Below are positions 1 through 8,536 of a stretch of 64,000 bases of DNA, in pieces. Position 1 is the first letter of the stretch; the number at the start of each line of letters is the position of its first letter. Made by a program: the position numbers and the translations under genes. The DNA comes from Lachnospiraceae bacterium (GTDB lineage Bacteria > Bacillota > Clostridia > Lachnospirales > Lachnospiraceae). The notes under the pieces are model-generated. The model was not told the DNA's origin. It did no database searches and saw only the letters and a program-made list of their open reading frames with translations. The stretch lies in NCBI GenBank assembly GCA_024685315.1, contig JAIKVW010000039.1, positions 1 through 64,000 on the forward strand, in the 5' to 3' direction.

Positions 1-155
1 TGCCTGTAATGTACGATATCATGTTTAAGAAGAAACCTCTGGATATTGATATAGGCGAAGATATCGATGAGGTAAATGACGACGCCGCGGACTTTATACG
101 TGAGCTGGGCGCAAAAGAAAGGCCCGAAGACACTGCGGTCCCGGACCCGGAATAA
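1..155 (+). CDS. C-terminal end of an unidentified protein (truncated by window edge)
   Basis: An open frame enters from the left edge (codons start at position 3) and stops with TAA at 153-155. The visible 50 residues begin PVMYDIMFKKKPLDID and end in a very acidic, proline-containing tail (ERPEDTAVPDPE). I do not recognise the family from this fragment. The tail looks like a disordered C-terminus. The next gene, folE, is convergent and ends 20 bases away, with no clear terminator hairpin between them. Confidence 0.6.
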   Translation, partial: PVMYDIMFKKKPLDIDIGEDIDEVNDDAADFIRELGAKERPEDTAVPDPE

Positions 156-175
156 ACGATATTTATCTTTAATAC

Positions 176-766
176 TTAAGCTCTTAGCAGAGCATCAAAC
201 CTTGACTGGACAGAGGGGTCGGTCTCGAAAGCTCCCTTCATTACAGAAGTGACAGTGCAGCTGTCAGGCTTTTTGATCCCTCTGGCCGTCATGCAGGAAT
301 GCTTTCCCTTTATTATGACCGCTACGGAAGAGGATCCCGTTACCTCACTGACAGTTTCTGCTATGTCTCTCGTCAGCCTTTCCTGGATCTGCAGCCTCTT
401 CGACAGCTTGTCGCATATACGTGCGATCTTCGAAAGACCTATCACCTTGCCGTTCGGTATGTACGCAACGGTAGCTTTCATGTCATACATCAGCGCCATA
501 TGGTGCTCGCAGTAGCTGAAAATGTCTATATCACGCACGATAACGATATCCTTGTGCGAGACCCCGTCATTATCTTCCTCGTCAAAAGTCTTGCTGAACA
601 TCTCAGCGATCTCGTGGTTAGTATAATTCATTCCGTCGAATACTTCAACGCACATGCGCGCAACACGTTCAGGGGTATCCGCAAGCCCCTCCCTGTCGGG
701 GTCATCGCCGAGAGCTTCAATGATCTCGCGTATACTCTTTTTAATCTTTTCCTGATCTATAGCCAT
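176..766 (-). CDS. folE: GTP cyclohydrolase I (FolE)
   Basis: This gene encodes the first enzyme of tetrahydrofolate synthesis, converting GTP to 7,8-dihydroneopterin triphosphate and formate in the cytoplasm. The 196-residue length is typical for the bacterial type I enzyme. The zinc ligands are visible: Cys86 and His89 in YCEHHM, and Cys158 in KHSCMTARG, the last followed by the family's substrate-binding segment. The start is an ATG preceded by GGAGG with good spacing. The gene is monocistronic, with its own consensus-like promoter at 786-816. folD lies about 7 kb away on the other strand, so folate genes are scattered here. Confidence 0.97.
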   Translation of the reverse strand: MAIDQEKIKKSIREIIEALGDDPDREGLADTPERVARMCVEVFDGMNYTNHEIAEMFSKTFDEEDNDGVSHKDIVIVRDIDIFSYCEHHMALMYDMKATVAYIPNGKVIGLSKIARICDKLSKRLQIQERLTRDIAETVSEVTGSSSVAVIIKGKHSCMTARGIKKPDSCTVTSVMKGAFETDPSVQSRFDALLRA

Positions 767-785
767 ATCACGCCTCCATGCTATG

Positions 786-816
786 ATTATATACCATTGC
801 GGTTAATTAATGTCAA
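786..816 (-). promoter_or_regulatory. SigA-type promoter of folE
   Basis: Read on the minus strand, a perfect -35 TTGACA (816-811) is followed after 17 bases by TATATA (793-788), or after 19 bases by TATAAT (791-786). A TGG just upstream of the -10 adds extended -10 character. It lies 20 bases upstream of the folE start codon. Confidence 0.75.
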
Positions 817-883
817 TTGCGGCAGGCAAGAAATCCCTCTGAATCCAGCCTCAAAAATGAATGTATGCAAAAATATGCCTGTA

Positions 884-892
884 TGTTAAAAT
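884..892 (+). promoter_or_regulatory. possible extended -10 for the lysozyme operon
   Basis: TGTTAAAAT matches an extended -10 (TGnTAAAAT) 25 bases before the ATG at 917. No good -35 is visible 17 bases upstream, so the assignment is tentative. Confidence 0.35.
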
Positions 893-916
893 GATTAGAA
901 TAAAGGAGCTATATCT

Positions 917-1579
917 ATGCAAAATAATAAAGCCGGCAGATCCGGGCAGACATCCGCTTCCCGCGCCCGCAGGCCTAAAAAGAAGAAAAAGCGCTCTATC
1001 AGCATTATACTGATCGCGGGGCTGGCCTTTATGGCAGTACTCTCGATAATAGGCATCAAGAAGCATATCGACCTTATGGATAAAGGCAACGGCGACAATA
1101 ACGCAAGGACAGCACACGTCAGCGATGATGTCCTTTTTTATGAAGACGTCATAATCGAATATGCTGAAGAGTACGGGATCTCAGATTTTGTCCCGGTCAT
1201 AGAAGCCGTAATGCAGCAGGAGAGCGGAGGCAAAGGCCTTGATGTAATGCAGTGTTCGGAATGCATGTTCAATTATGATTATCCGCAGGAGCCAGGCGGG
1301 ATAACGGATCCCTATTATTCCGTCAGGACCGGCGTAAGGTATCTCGCCTACTGTCTTTCAGAAGCAGGATGCGACAGCCTGGCGGACCTTAACGGAATCA
1401 AACTAGCGCTTCAAGGCTACAATTTCGGACACAATTACATACATTGGGCTATTGAAAACGGCGGAGGCTACTCAGAGTCCAACGCGCGTGAGTATTCCCA
1501 GATCCTGGCCAAACAGTTCGGCTGGGATACCTACGGGGACCCCCTCTACGTAGAGCATGTCCTCAGATACTACAATTAA
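917..1579 (+). CDS. membrane-anchored lysozyme-like protein (CwlT N-domain type)
   Basis: A 220-residue protein. A basic cytoplasmic tail (KKKKK near residue 22-26) precedes one membrane segment at about 28-47, and the lytic domain faces outward. The domain matches the lysozyme-like domain known from CwlT of conjugative elements: a catalytic Glu in VMQQESGG near residue 101, then MQCSE, a VRTGVRYL helix and a QGYNFG segment. The likely role is cleavage of peptidoglycan glycan strands. Unlike CwlT it has no C-terminal NlpC/P60 endopeptidase domain, and no conjugation genes are nearby, so a housekeeping cell-wall role is more likely. It has a good AAAGGAG site and is followed 10 bases later by the next gene of the operon. 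Confidence 0.82.
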   Translation: MQNNKAGRSGQTSASRARRPKKKKKRSISIILIAGLAFMAVLSIIGIKKHIDLMDKGNGDNNARTAHVSDDVLFYEDVIIEYAEEYGISDFVPVIEAVMQQESGGKGLDVMQCSECMFNYDYPQEPGGITDPYYSVRTGVRYLAYCLSEAGCDSLADLNGIKLALQGYNFGHNYIHWAIENGGGYSESNAREYSQILAKQFGWDTYGDPLYVEHVLRYYN

Positions 1580-1589
1580 AGGATAGAAC

Positions 1590-2123
1590 ATGAACAATTA
1601 TCTTATTGTTATTGATATGCAGAACGATTTCATTGACGGCTCTCTCGGCACTCCCGAGGCTGTCAGCGTCGTTCCCCAAGCAGTAAAGGCAGCCCGCGGA
1701 TTTGCAGGCCCGCTGATATTCACAAGGGATACCCATGACGAAGACTATCTCGAGACCCAGGAAGGCGTGAATCTCCCCGTCATCCACTGCGTCAAAGGCA
1801 CAAAAGGCTGGGAAATACAGGACGAACTTATGTCGATCGCTCTGGAAAGACGCGCGATGATCTTCGACAAGAATACCTTTGGTTCCGCGCATCTTGCCGG
1901 ATGCATGACAGGTATAAACAGGGTCACTCCTATTGACGAGATCAGGCTTATCGGAGTCTGCACGGACATCTGCGTTATTTCAAACGCGATGCTTCTAAAG
2001 GCTGCTCTCCCTGAGACGGTTATAAGCGTAGACGCGTCATGCTGCGCCGGGACGACCCCTGAAATGCACAATAAAGCCCTTGATATTATGGAATCCTGCC
2101 AGATCAAGGTGATCAACAGATGA
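1590..2123 (+). CDS. isochorismatase-family cysteine hydrolase (nicotinamidase-like)
   Basis: A 177-residue single-domain hydrolase. The triad of the family is in place: Asp9 in VIDMQNDF, Lys94 in FDKNTFG and the nucleophile Cys128 in GVCTDICV. The nicotinamidase metal-site segment is only partly kept (DTHDEDY: Asp47 and His49 present, the later His replaced by Tyr), which is common in this subfamily. Nicotinamide is a plausible substrate because LPVIHC and the cis-peptide region resemble PncA, but another amide cannot be excluded. The gene shares an ATGA stop/start overlap with the next gene, indicating translational coupling. Confidence 0.85.
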   Translation: MNNYLIVIDMQNDFIDGSLGTPEAVSVVPQAVKAARGFAGPLIFTRDTHDEDYLETQEGVNLPVIHCVKGTKGWEIQDELMSIALERRAMIFDKNTFGSAHLAGCMTGINRVTPIDEIRLIGVCTDICVISNAMLLKAALPETVISVDASCCAGTTPEMHNKALDIMESCQIKVINR

Positions 2124-3682
2124 ATAAATTCAATAGAATACTGGCTATTGTACTTGCTTTTGTTGCTGCTGCAGCGGTCATAGCTAATGCCGTTATCCCT
2201 AAGGAACGGCATGCCTATGTCAGCTGTATTTATACGTCAAATATACAGGGTAACGCCTTGTATAAGTCCGGAGAAAACGCCGGTTATGAAAAGATCGCCG
2301 GGATCAGGGCGGAACTTGAGGATGAAAGCGCCCTCACGATACTCATAGATTCTGGCGGCTGCCTCGGGGCAAGCGCATTTGCCGAGGAAAACTCAGGCAA
2401 GGATATCCTTTCACTTATGGTAAGCGCAGGATACTCAGCAATGTCTCTTGGGACTGCCGATTATGTCTACGGATCTGAGAGGCTTCGCCAGCTTTCAAAG
2501 GATTCCGGCATACCGTTCCTGGCAGCCAATCTTGAAAGCAGCGGGAGCACGGCATTTGAAGACTATATTGAATACGAGCAGGGCGGTATACGGATAATAA
2601 TTACCGGAGTCTGCGATTCGCTTCCCCTGGACGGTATGGAAGGGATCACCGTGAATGACCCCTCTGACACCGTAAACAGCCTAATATCGAGGATGAGCCC
2701 TTCACCTGATATCGTAATAGTGCTTGCGAATCTCAGCAGCAAAGACGAAATATCCGAGATCGCATCTCTCAGCCTGGTAGACGCAGTCATAGACGGCAGA
2801 AGCACTTCCGTGTCAGAGGAAAAGGAAGAAGGCAAAGCCCTGGTAGTCTCCGCAGGCAGCAAAGGGACCAATATAGGCGTGATCACATTTGAAGCCGGTT
2901 CCGCCGGAGTTACTGCAGAGAACCGTTTCATAAACGCTCTTGAATATGATTCGACCGCATCCGAAAAGAAGACCGCAGTGCTTGCTGAGGAATATTACAA
3001 TAATTATGTTTCATCGACTTCCTCACTTCAGGCAGACGTATATGTCGAGAACATAATCGGGACTTCTGAGGATTATGATAAAGATTCGAATCTACCGTAT
3101 GAGACCGGCACAGGCGATATTATTGCGGATGCAGTGCTTTATGCCTGCTCGAAGGATGGGGCCGAAGCCGCGCTGATACCCAATACTTATATCGGCGGTG
3201 AGCTTGTAAGCGGAAAGATCAGCAAGAGCGCAGTGATCGCGCTTTTCCCCGACGATCTCCACGCCGTGACCTTCAGGGTCACAGGAGGAGAGCTGAGGGA
3301 TATCCTGGAAGACTGTTTCTCCGGGAACAGCAGCGGCATCGGATACTGCCAGGTCGCAGGCCTTTCATTCACCTATAACAGCAGCGGATCGATAGGCACC
3401 AGGCTCTCAAATATCACAATAAACGGTGAGACTCTTGATGATGCGCGCACCTATGTTATCGCAGGATGTACCCAGAATGCTGCTTCAAACGCTTTTTCTG
3501 CATACGATGCCGAACAGCTCTCGACATACAAAAGCATTGCCGGAATAACCTGGCAGTACATACAGCAGCAATTCCCTGAGGAAATACCGGAAACGTCCGA
3601 GGGAAGCACTGAAAGCACAGAGATGGAGAGTTCGGAACCTGTTCAGGAACCTGTCTCCCCGACCCGGATCATCATATACTGA
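2120..3682 (+). CDS. 5'-nucleotidase/metallophosphatase-like exported protein, probably inactive
   Basis: A 520-residue protein with an N-terminal signal or anchor segment (about residues 7-26) and the two-domain layout of UshA/5'-nucleotidases. The C-terminal substrate domain is recognisable: GDIIADAVLYA, then LIPNTYIGG and YCQVAGLSF. The N-terminal metallophosphatase domain keeps the fold-like spacing but not the metal ligands. TSNIQG stands where TNDxHG is expected, SLGTADYVYG where GNHEFDxG is expected, VLANLS for the THxG motif, and DGRST for GGHS. A Ser/Thr/Glu-rich tail (about 485-510) follows. I infer a binding or scaffold role rather than catalysis. It is coupled to the upstream hydrolase gene. 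Confidence 0.75.
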   Translation: MNKFNRILAIVLAFVAAAAVIANAVIPKERHAYVSCIYTSNIQGNALYKSGENAGYEKIAGIRAELEDESALTILIDSGGCLGASAFAEENSGKDILSLMVSAGYSAMSLGTADYVYGSERLRQLSKDSGIPFLAANLESSGSTAFEDYIEYEQGGIRIIITGVCDSLPLDGMEGITVNDPSDTVNSLISRMSPSPDIVIVLANLSSKDEISEIASLSLVDAVIDGRSTSVSEEKEEGKALVVSAGSKGTNIGVITFEAGSAGVTAENRFINALEYDSTASEKKTAVLAEEYYNNYVSSTSSLQADVYVENIIGTSEDYDKDSNLPYETGTGDIIADAVLYACSKDGAEAALIPNTYIGGELVSGKISKSAVIALFPDDLHAVTFRVTGGELRDILEDCFSGNSSGIGYCQVAGLSFTYNSSGSIGTRLSNITINGETLDDARTYVIAGCTQNAASNAFSAYDAEQLSTYKSIAGITWQYIQQQFPEEIPETSEGSTESTEMESSEPVQEPVSPTRIIIY

Positions 3683-3694
3683 TCTCTGCCGTAC

Positions 3695-3723
3695 TTGTTA
3701 ACAAACAGTAAATGTAGTAAAAT
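3695..3723 (+). promoter_or_regulatory. SigA-type promoter of uppP
   Basis: TTGTTA (3695-3700), a 17-base spacer and TAAAAT (3718-3723) lie 70 bases before the uppP start. Confidence 0.6.
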
Positions 3724-3730
3724 AATCTTT

Positions 3731-3773
3731 AAGGCTGCAGCCGGTCCAGTTCCTGCCGCGGCCTGCAGCGCTT
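3731..3773 (+). other. GC-rich hairpin in the uppP leader
   Basis: The left arm AAGGCTGCAGCCG (3731-3743) can pair with CGGCCTGCAGCGCTT (3759-3773) with small bulges; the left arm also holds the palindrome GGCTGCAGCC. No U-run follows, so it is not a simple terminator. It sits between the promoter and the ribosome binding site of uppP. Confidence 0.45.
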
Positions 3774-3792
3774 ATTTCCGGAGGATGCGATC

Positions 3793-4668
3793 ATGTCAAT
3801 TATTCAGGCCCTTCTTCTTGGCGTACTTCAGGGGATCACTGAATTTCTGCCTGTCAGCAGTTCAGGGCATCTTGCAATAGCCGAAAACCTCTTTAAGATC
3901 AATACCAGCGGAGGACTTTTATTTGAGACTTTCCTTCACCTCGGTACCACGCTTGCGGTCATCATCATTTACCGCAAGGATTTCGTGAACCTGATCACGG
4001 CATTTATCAGGATGGTAATCGACATCATCGGAAATATCAGGATCTTCTTCGCCGACAGGAAGAACGGCGGATCCGAGCCTTATAACAAGATTATTGACAC
4101 CGCGTACAAAAAGTTCGTCGTGCTTATAATAGTGACCTGCATACCGACCGCAATAATCGGGCTTATTCTGAGCAATGTTATTGAGAAAGCTTCCGAGACG
4201 CTCTTTGTCCCGGGAGTATGCCTGCTGATCACCGCGATCATACTCCTTCTTTCAGAAAGAGCTCCTGAGGGGACCAAGAAGGTCAAGAAGACCGGCTATA
4301 AAGATGCCCTTCTGATAGGCGTTGCACAGGGCTTTGCTGCGTTCCCGGGCATTTCGCGTTCCGGAACGACAATTACCGCAGGACTTATGCTCGGGCTTGA
4401 CAGAAGCTTCGCTGTTAAGTATTCGCTTCTTGCGTCGCTTCCGGCAATTCTCGGCGCAAATCTTCTTGAGCTCAGGCACCTTGGAGACGCAGCAGGAAGT
4501 GCCGGCGCAGGGGCATACATATGCGGATTTATTGCTGCGGCAGTTGTAGGATACATATTTATCAGGCTTGTCATTAATCTTGTTAAGAGCAATAAATTTA
4601 AATATTTTGCATATTACTGCGCAGCAGTCGGTATTGTATGTTTAATAGTTTATTTCGTAAGGGGCTGA
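3793..4668 (+). CDS. uppP: undecaprenyl-diphosphatase (UppP/BacA)
   Basis: This integral membrane enzyme dephosphorylates undecaprenyl pyrophosphate to regenerate the lipid carrier for peptidoglycan synthesis, and it confers background bacitracin resistance. The 291 residues contain the two family signatures: GITEFLPVSSSGHL near residue 15 (catalytic Glu and Ser/His) and FPGISRSGTTI near residue 183 (catalytic Arg). About eight hydrophobic segments are visible. It has GGAGG before the ATG. The gene appears monocistronic, with a promoter at 3695 and a terminator-like hairpin at 4694. Confidence 0.97.
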   Translation: MSIIQALLLGVLQGITEFLPVSSSGHLAIAENLFKINTSGGLLFETFLHLGTTLAVIIIYRKDFVNLITAFIRMVIDIIGNIRIFFADRKNGGSEPYNKIIDTAYKKFVVLIIVTCIPTAIIGLILSNVIEKASETLFVPGVCLLITAIILLLSERAPEGTKKVKKTGYKDALLIGVAQGFAAFPGISRSGTTITAGLMLGLDRSFAVKYSLLASLPAILGANLLELRHLGDAAGSAGAGAYICGFIAAAVVGYIFIRLVINLVKSNKFKYFAYYCAAVGIVCLIVYFVRG

Positions 4669-4693
4669 CCCCTGATATTAAATAATCTATCCA

Positions 4694-4737
4694 GGGGCTG
4701 TCGCACACTATACAGATGGATGCGAAGCCCCATTTTT
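4694..4737 (+). terminator. terminator hairpin after uppP
   Basis: GGGGCTGTCGCA pairs with TGCGAAGCCCC (one bulged base) around a 15-base loop and is followed by ATTTTT. The ftsK ribosome binding site follows directly. Confidence 0.65.
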
Positions 4738-4750
4738 AAGGAGGTAGTTG

Positions 4751-7639
4751 ATGGCTAACCGCAACACAGGCGGAAAGACCCGCAGCAGCAGTTCTGCGGG
4801 GAAATCTTCAGGAAGCTCTTCAAAAAAGAGCGGCACTTCAAAAAGCAGATCCGGTTCTTCGAAGTCCAGGACGAGCACCAGAACTAAAAGCTCTTCTTTG
4901 GCAGATAAAGAGCCTTTATATTCAAAACCCGTCTACGATGAGATAAAGCTCTTAGTGGCTCTTGCAGTCTGCATTATACTTCTGCTGAGCGTTTTCGGAC
5001 TCTGCGGGAAGCTGGGAGATATAATCGGATATTTTATGTTCGGGCTCTTTGGCGTCCTTGCATACACCGTGCCTTTCATCGTATTCATAGGCTATGCATT
5101 TATCCTCTCAAACAAGAGGGATCCCAGAGTAAAGGTGAAGATCGTTGCGGCAGTGGTATGCTTTGTAATGATACTTGCGCTTATAACTGTTACTAACAGC
5201 GAATACGAGGAAAGCAGGTCCATCCTTAACTGCTACTATGAGTCCGCAGCCTCGCACAGAGGCGGAGGCCTTATCGGAAATATCCCTGCGCAGCCCTTAT
5301 GCACTGCACTCGGCAAGCTTGGCAGCACTGTAATATTTATTATCGTGCTCCTGATCTCCGTGGTGCTGATGAGCGGCAGAGGCATAGTGACTGCTATAGG
5401 CGAGAAGCTTGGCAGCCTCGGCAAGAAGGGCGGGGAAAAGGTCAAAGAAGCTCACGAGCAGATGGCAGTCAGGCGCGAGGAAAGGCGCGAAGAGAGATTA
5501 GAGCAGAAACGCGCTGAAGAAGAGGAAAAGGCTAAAGTCTCAAATGGGACTCGCGACTATACATTTACCGCTGCTCCCGGGAAGAACGCTGAGACCCCTG
5601 TTAAGCCTGCGGAAAACGAGATGCCTGCTGCCGCAGCTCCCGCAGCCAGGGAGCTTAAAGCTACTGCTATTGACGCTGACTTTGAAGTTATTCCTGAAGA
5701 GGAAGATGAGATCGCAGCTGGATCCCTGCCCAAGGCTATCCGGATTTCTGAGGAAGGTCCTTCTATAAAGACATACGGCAAGACGGAAGAGGTGCCCGCT
5801 GAGGAAACTGCTCCACAGCTGAAAGAACAAAAGGCGGCAGCCGATGCTTCCGCTGAACCTTCTGAGATCATGATCCCTGGTTTCCTCAGGAGCGAGATCA
5901 GCCGCAATTCCGGTTCCGCTGCGCAGACAGCGCGTACATCCGGAGCCTTTTATGTTCCTGAGCTTAAAGCTGCTGAGAACAAATATTCCGGAAGGACCAG
6001 GACCGTTCCCCAGAAGCCTGATTTCATGAAATCCGCTGAAGATCTGGCTGAAGAAGCAGCTGGAGCAGAGGCTGCATTGACAGGTAATGAGCCTGCTCCT
6101 GATGCAAAGTCCGAACCTGTCGGGGAAATCACGATAGAGACAGAGGCCCCTGAGAATACAGTTAAGGCCCGTAAATACGAATTCCCTCCGATAGAGCTCC
6201 TTGATATTCACAAAGATGTCGGCGGTGCAGATCCTGCTTCGCTGAGGAACACCTCAGAAAAGCTTCAGGCAACATTTGAAAGCTTTAACGTAGGCGTTAC
6301 CATAACAAATGTTACTGAGGGTCCTACCGTTACCAGATACGAGCTTCTGCCTGATACAGGCGTTAAAGTGCAGAGCATCCTGAACCTCTCGGATGACATC
6401 AAGCTCAGCCTCGCGGTCCCGGACATCAGGATCGAAGCGCCGATCCCCGGAAAATCAGCGATAGGTATCGAAGTCCCGAACGTCAATAAGAAAACAGTAG
6501 GCCTCAGAAATATCCTTATCTCTGACGAAGCCAAGGCTATGTTCCGCAAGTCCAAGCTCGGATTTGCGGTAGGCGAAGACATCGGCGGATCCGTGATCAT
6601 GGGCGATATCAGAAAGATGCCTCACCTGATCATCGCGGGCGCTACGGGTTCCGGAAAATCCGTATGCATAAACTGCATAATCATGAGCCTGATCTACAAC
6701 GCAAGCCCTGAAGACCTGCGCATGATCATGATAGACCCCAAGATGGTCGAGCTCTCAGTCTATAACGGGATACCTCATATGGCGGCTCCTGTCGTCAATG
6801 ATCCCAAACAGGCTGCCGCTGTGCTTAACAGCGTGGTCGAGACCATGATGAACCGCTATAAGCGTTTTGCCCAGGTAGGCGCCAAGGATATCGGGAGCTA
6901 CAATGAGAGAGTCGCAGCGCTTCCGGCTGATTCCGGCATCCCTAAGATGCCTTATATTGTCGTTATCATTGACGAGCTTGCCGACCTTATGATGGTCGCT
7001 AAAAACGACGTCGAAGACGCGATAGTAAGGCTCACACAGCTCGCCAGGGCTGCGGGCATCCACCTGATAATCGCTACCCAGAGGCCTTCCGTAAACGTTA
7101 TTACCGGCCTTATTAAGGCAAACGTTCCTTCCAGGATCGCATTCGCGGTCTCTCAGGGAGTTGACTCACGTACCATAATAGATGCTAACGGAGCTGAAAA
7201 GCTCCTTGGAAACGGCGACATGCTTTACTTCCCGCAGGGCTACACTAAACCGCTGAGGGTGCAGGGAGCTTTCGTAGATGAAAAGGAGATCAAGCGCGTT
7301 ACAGATTTCGTAAAAGACCAGACGCAGTGGCTGTCTCTTACGAATGACGAGATAAATACCGATTCGAGATCCGGCAGGACTGCATCGCAGTCATCATCCG
7401 GAGAGCGTAGAGATGGAAGAGACGAGTATTTCGAAGAGGCAGGCAAATTCGTTATTGAGAAGCAGAAGGCTTCTATAGGAATGCTTCAGAGGGTCTACAG
7501 GATCGGATTTAACAGGGCGGCCCGCATCATGGACCAGCTCTGCGACGCCGGAGTGGTCGGCCCTGAAATAGGCACAAAACCTCGTGAGATCCATATGACA
7601 ATGGAAGAGTTCCAGAGTTTTCTTAACTCACAGGAATAA
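4751..7639 (+). CDS. ftsK: DNA translocase FtsK/SpoIIIE
   Basis: An ATP-driven DNA pump that clears chromosome from the septum (and into the forespore in spore formers). At 962 residues it shows a Ser/Lys-rich start, four membrane segments (about 65-215), a long Ala/Glu/Pro linker (about 225-460) and the RecA-like motor. The motor has Walker A GATGSGKS (about 631-638) and Walker B VVIIDELADLM, and a winged-helix gamma domain follows (RIGFNRAARIMDQL). I chose ATG 4751 over TTG 4748 because AAGGAGG at 4738-4744 gives 6 rather than 3 bases of spacing. folD follows after 42 bases without a terminator. Confidence 0.96.
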   Translation: MANRNTGGKTRSSSSAGKSSGSSSKKSGTSKSRSGSSKSRTSTRTKSSSLADKEPLYSKPVYDEIKLLVALAVCIILLLSVFGLCGKLGDIIGYFMFGLFGVLAYTVPFIVFIGYAFILSNKRDPRVKVKIVAAVVCFVMILALITVTNSEYEESRSILNCYYESAASHRGGGLIGNIPAQPLCTALGKLGSTVIFIIVLLISVVLMSGRGIVTAIGEKLGSLGKKGGEKVKEAHEQMAVRREERREERLEQKRAEEEEKAKVSNGTRDYTFTAAPGKNAETPVKPAENEMPAAAAPAARELKATAIDADFEVIPEEEDEIAAGSLPKAIRISEEGPSIKTYGKTEEVPAEETAPQLKEQKAAADASAEPSEIMIPGFLRSEISRNSGSAAQTARTSGAFYVPELKAAENKYSGRTRTVPQKPDFMKSAEDLAEEAAGAEAALTGNEPAPDAKSEPVGEITIETEAPENTVKARKYEFPPIELLDIHKDVGGADPASLRNTSEKLQATFESFNVGVTITNVTEGPTVTRYELLPDTGVKVQSILNLSDDIKLSLAVPDIRIEAPIPGKSAIGIEVPNVNKKTVGLRNILISDEAKAMFRKSKLGFAVGEDIGGSVIMGDIRKMPHLIIAGATGSGKSVCINCIIMSLIYNASPEDLRMIMIDPKMVELSVYNGIPHMAAPVVNDPKQAAAVLNSVVETMMNRYKRFAQVGAKDIGSYNERVAALPADSGIPKMPYIVVIIDELADLMMVAKNDVEDAIVRLTQLARAAGIHLIIATQRPSVNVITGLIKANVPSRIAFAVSQGVDSRTIIDANGAEKLLGNGDMLYFPQGYTKPLRVQGAFVDEKEIKRVTDFVKDQTQWLSLTNDEINTDSRSGRTASQSSSGERRDGRDEYFEEAGKFVIEKQKASIGMLQRVYRIGFNRAARIMDQLCDAGVVGPEIGTKPREIHMTMEEFQSFLNSQE

Positions 7640-7681
7640 TCAGCTTTATTAATAATAATTATTTAACGGAGGTGCGCCAGT

Positions 7682-8536
7682 ATGGTAATGCTGATCGACG
7701 GCAAACAGATCGCTGCTGATATCCAGGAAGAATTAAGGGTAAAGACAGAAGAGCTTAATGCTAAGTGTATATTCCCCTGCCTTGCTGTAATCCAGGTCGG
7801 AGACGATCCGGCTTCAACCGTTTACGTACGCAACAAAAAGAAAGCCTGTGAGAAGATCGGGATCAAGTCCTTATCATATGAACTTCCAGAGGAAACTACA
7901 GAAGAAGAACTGCTTTCGCTTATAGATGAGCTCAACGGACGGAGCGATGTTGACGGGATCCTTGTGCAGCTTCCCGTGCCCGCACATATCAGCGAGGAGA
8001 AGATCATTATGAGCATCGACCCTGCAAAAGACGTCGACGGCTTTAATCCCGAAAATACCGGCAAGCTCCTCGCGGGCAGCAAATGCTTTGAATCCTGTAC
8101 CCCGGCAGGCGTAATTCAGCTTCTTAAGAGAAGCGGCATCGAGCTTGACGGAAAGGAGTGCGTTGTCGTAGGCAGGAGCAATAACGTAGGCAAGCCCATG
8201 GCGCTCCTTATGCTCCAGGAAAACGCCACCGTTACGATCTGTCATTCCCATACAAAGGACCTTCCTGAGATATGCAGACGCGCTGACATCCTGATCTGCG
8301 CTATCGGAAAGCCTAAGTTCTTTGACAGGAGCTACATAAAGGAAGGCGCTGCAGTTATCGACGTAGGCATCCACAGGCTTGAAGGCAAGAAACTCTGCGG
8401 TGACGTTGACAGAGATGATGTCATGGACCTGGTATCGGCTATAACCCCTGTTCCGGGCGGAGTCGGACCGATGACCGTCACCATGCTTATGTTTAACTGC
8501 GTTAAGGCTGCCGAGATGCATGCCGGATTACTCTAA
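7682..8536 (+). CDS. folD: bifunctional methylenetetrahydrofolate dehydrogenase/cyclohydrolase (FolD)
   Basis: A cytoplasmic one-carbon enzyme interconverting 5,10-methylene-, 5,10-methenyl- and 10-formyl-tetrahydrofolate. The 284-residue length is standard. Signatures seen are VRNKKKACEKIG (catalytic Tyr-to-Val context and Lys), VDGILVQLP, PAKDVDGF, the NADP-binding VVGRSNNVGKP and the C-terminal PVPGGVGPMT. GGAGG at 7668-7672 fits ATG 7682 (9 bases) better than ATG 7688. It overlaps rimO by 17 bases if the upstream rimO start is used. Confidence 0.96.
   Translation: MVMLIDGKQIAADIQEELRVKTEELNAKCIFPCLAVIQVGDDPASTVYVRNKKKACEKIGIKSLSYELPEETTEEELLSLIDELNGRSDVDGILVQLPVPAHISEEKIIMSIDPAKDVDGFNPENTGKLLAGSKCFESCTPAGVIQLLKRSGIELDGKECVVVGRSNNVGKPMALLMLQENATVTICHSHTKDLPEICRRADILICAIGKPKFFDRSYIKEGAAVIDVGIHRLEGKKLCGDVDRDDVMDLVSAITPVPGGVGPMTVTMLMFNCVKAAEMHAGLL

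Noticed and set aside
917-1579. conjugative-element marker (CwlT/Orf14-like lysozyme)
   Set aside because: No relaxase, VirB4, integrase or att repeats are nearby and the NlpC/P60 half of CwlT is missing.
5540-6211. 223-codon open frame on the minus strand
   Set aside because: It is antisense to the low-complexity Ala/Glu/Pro linker of ftsK, where stop-free shadows are expected.
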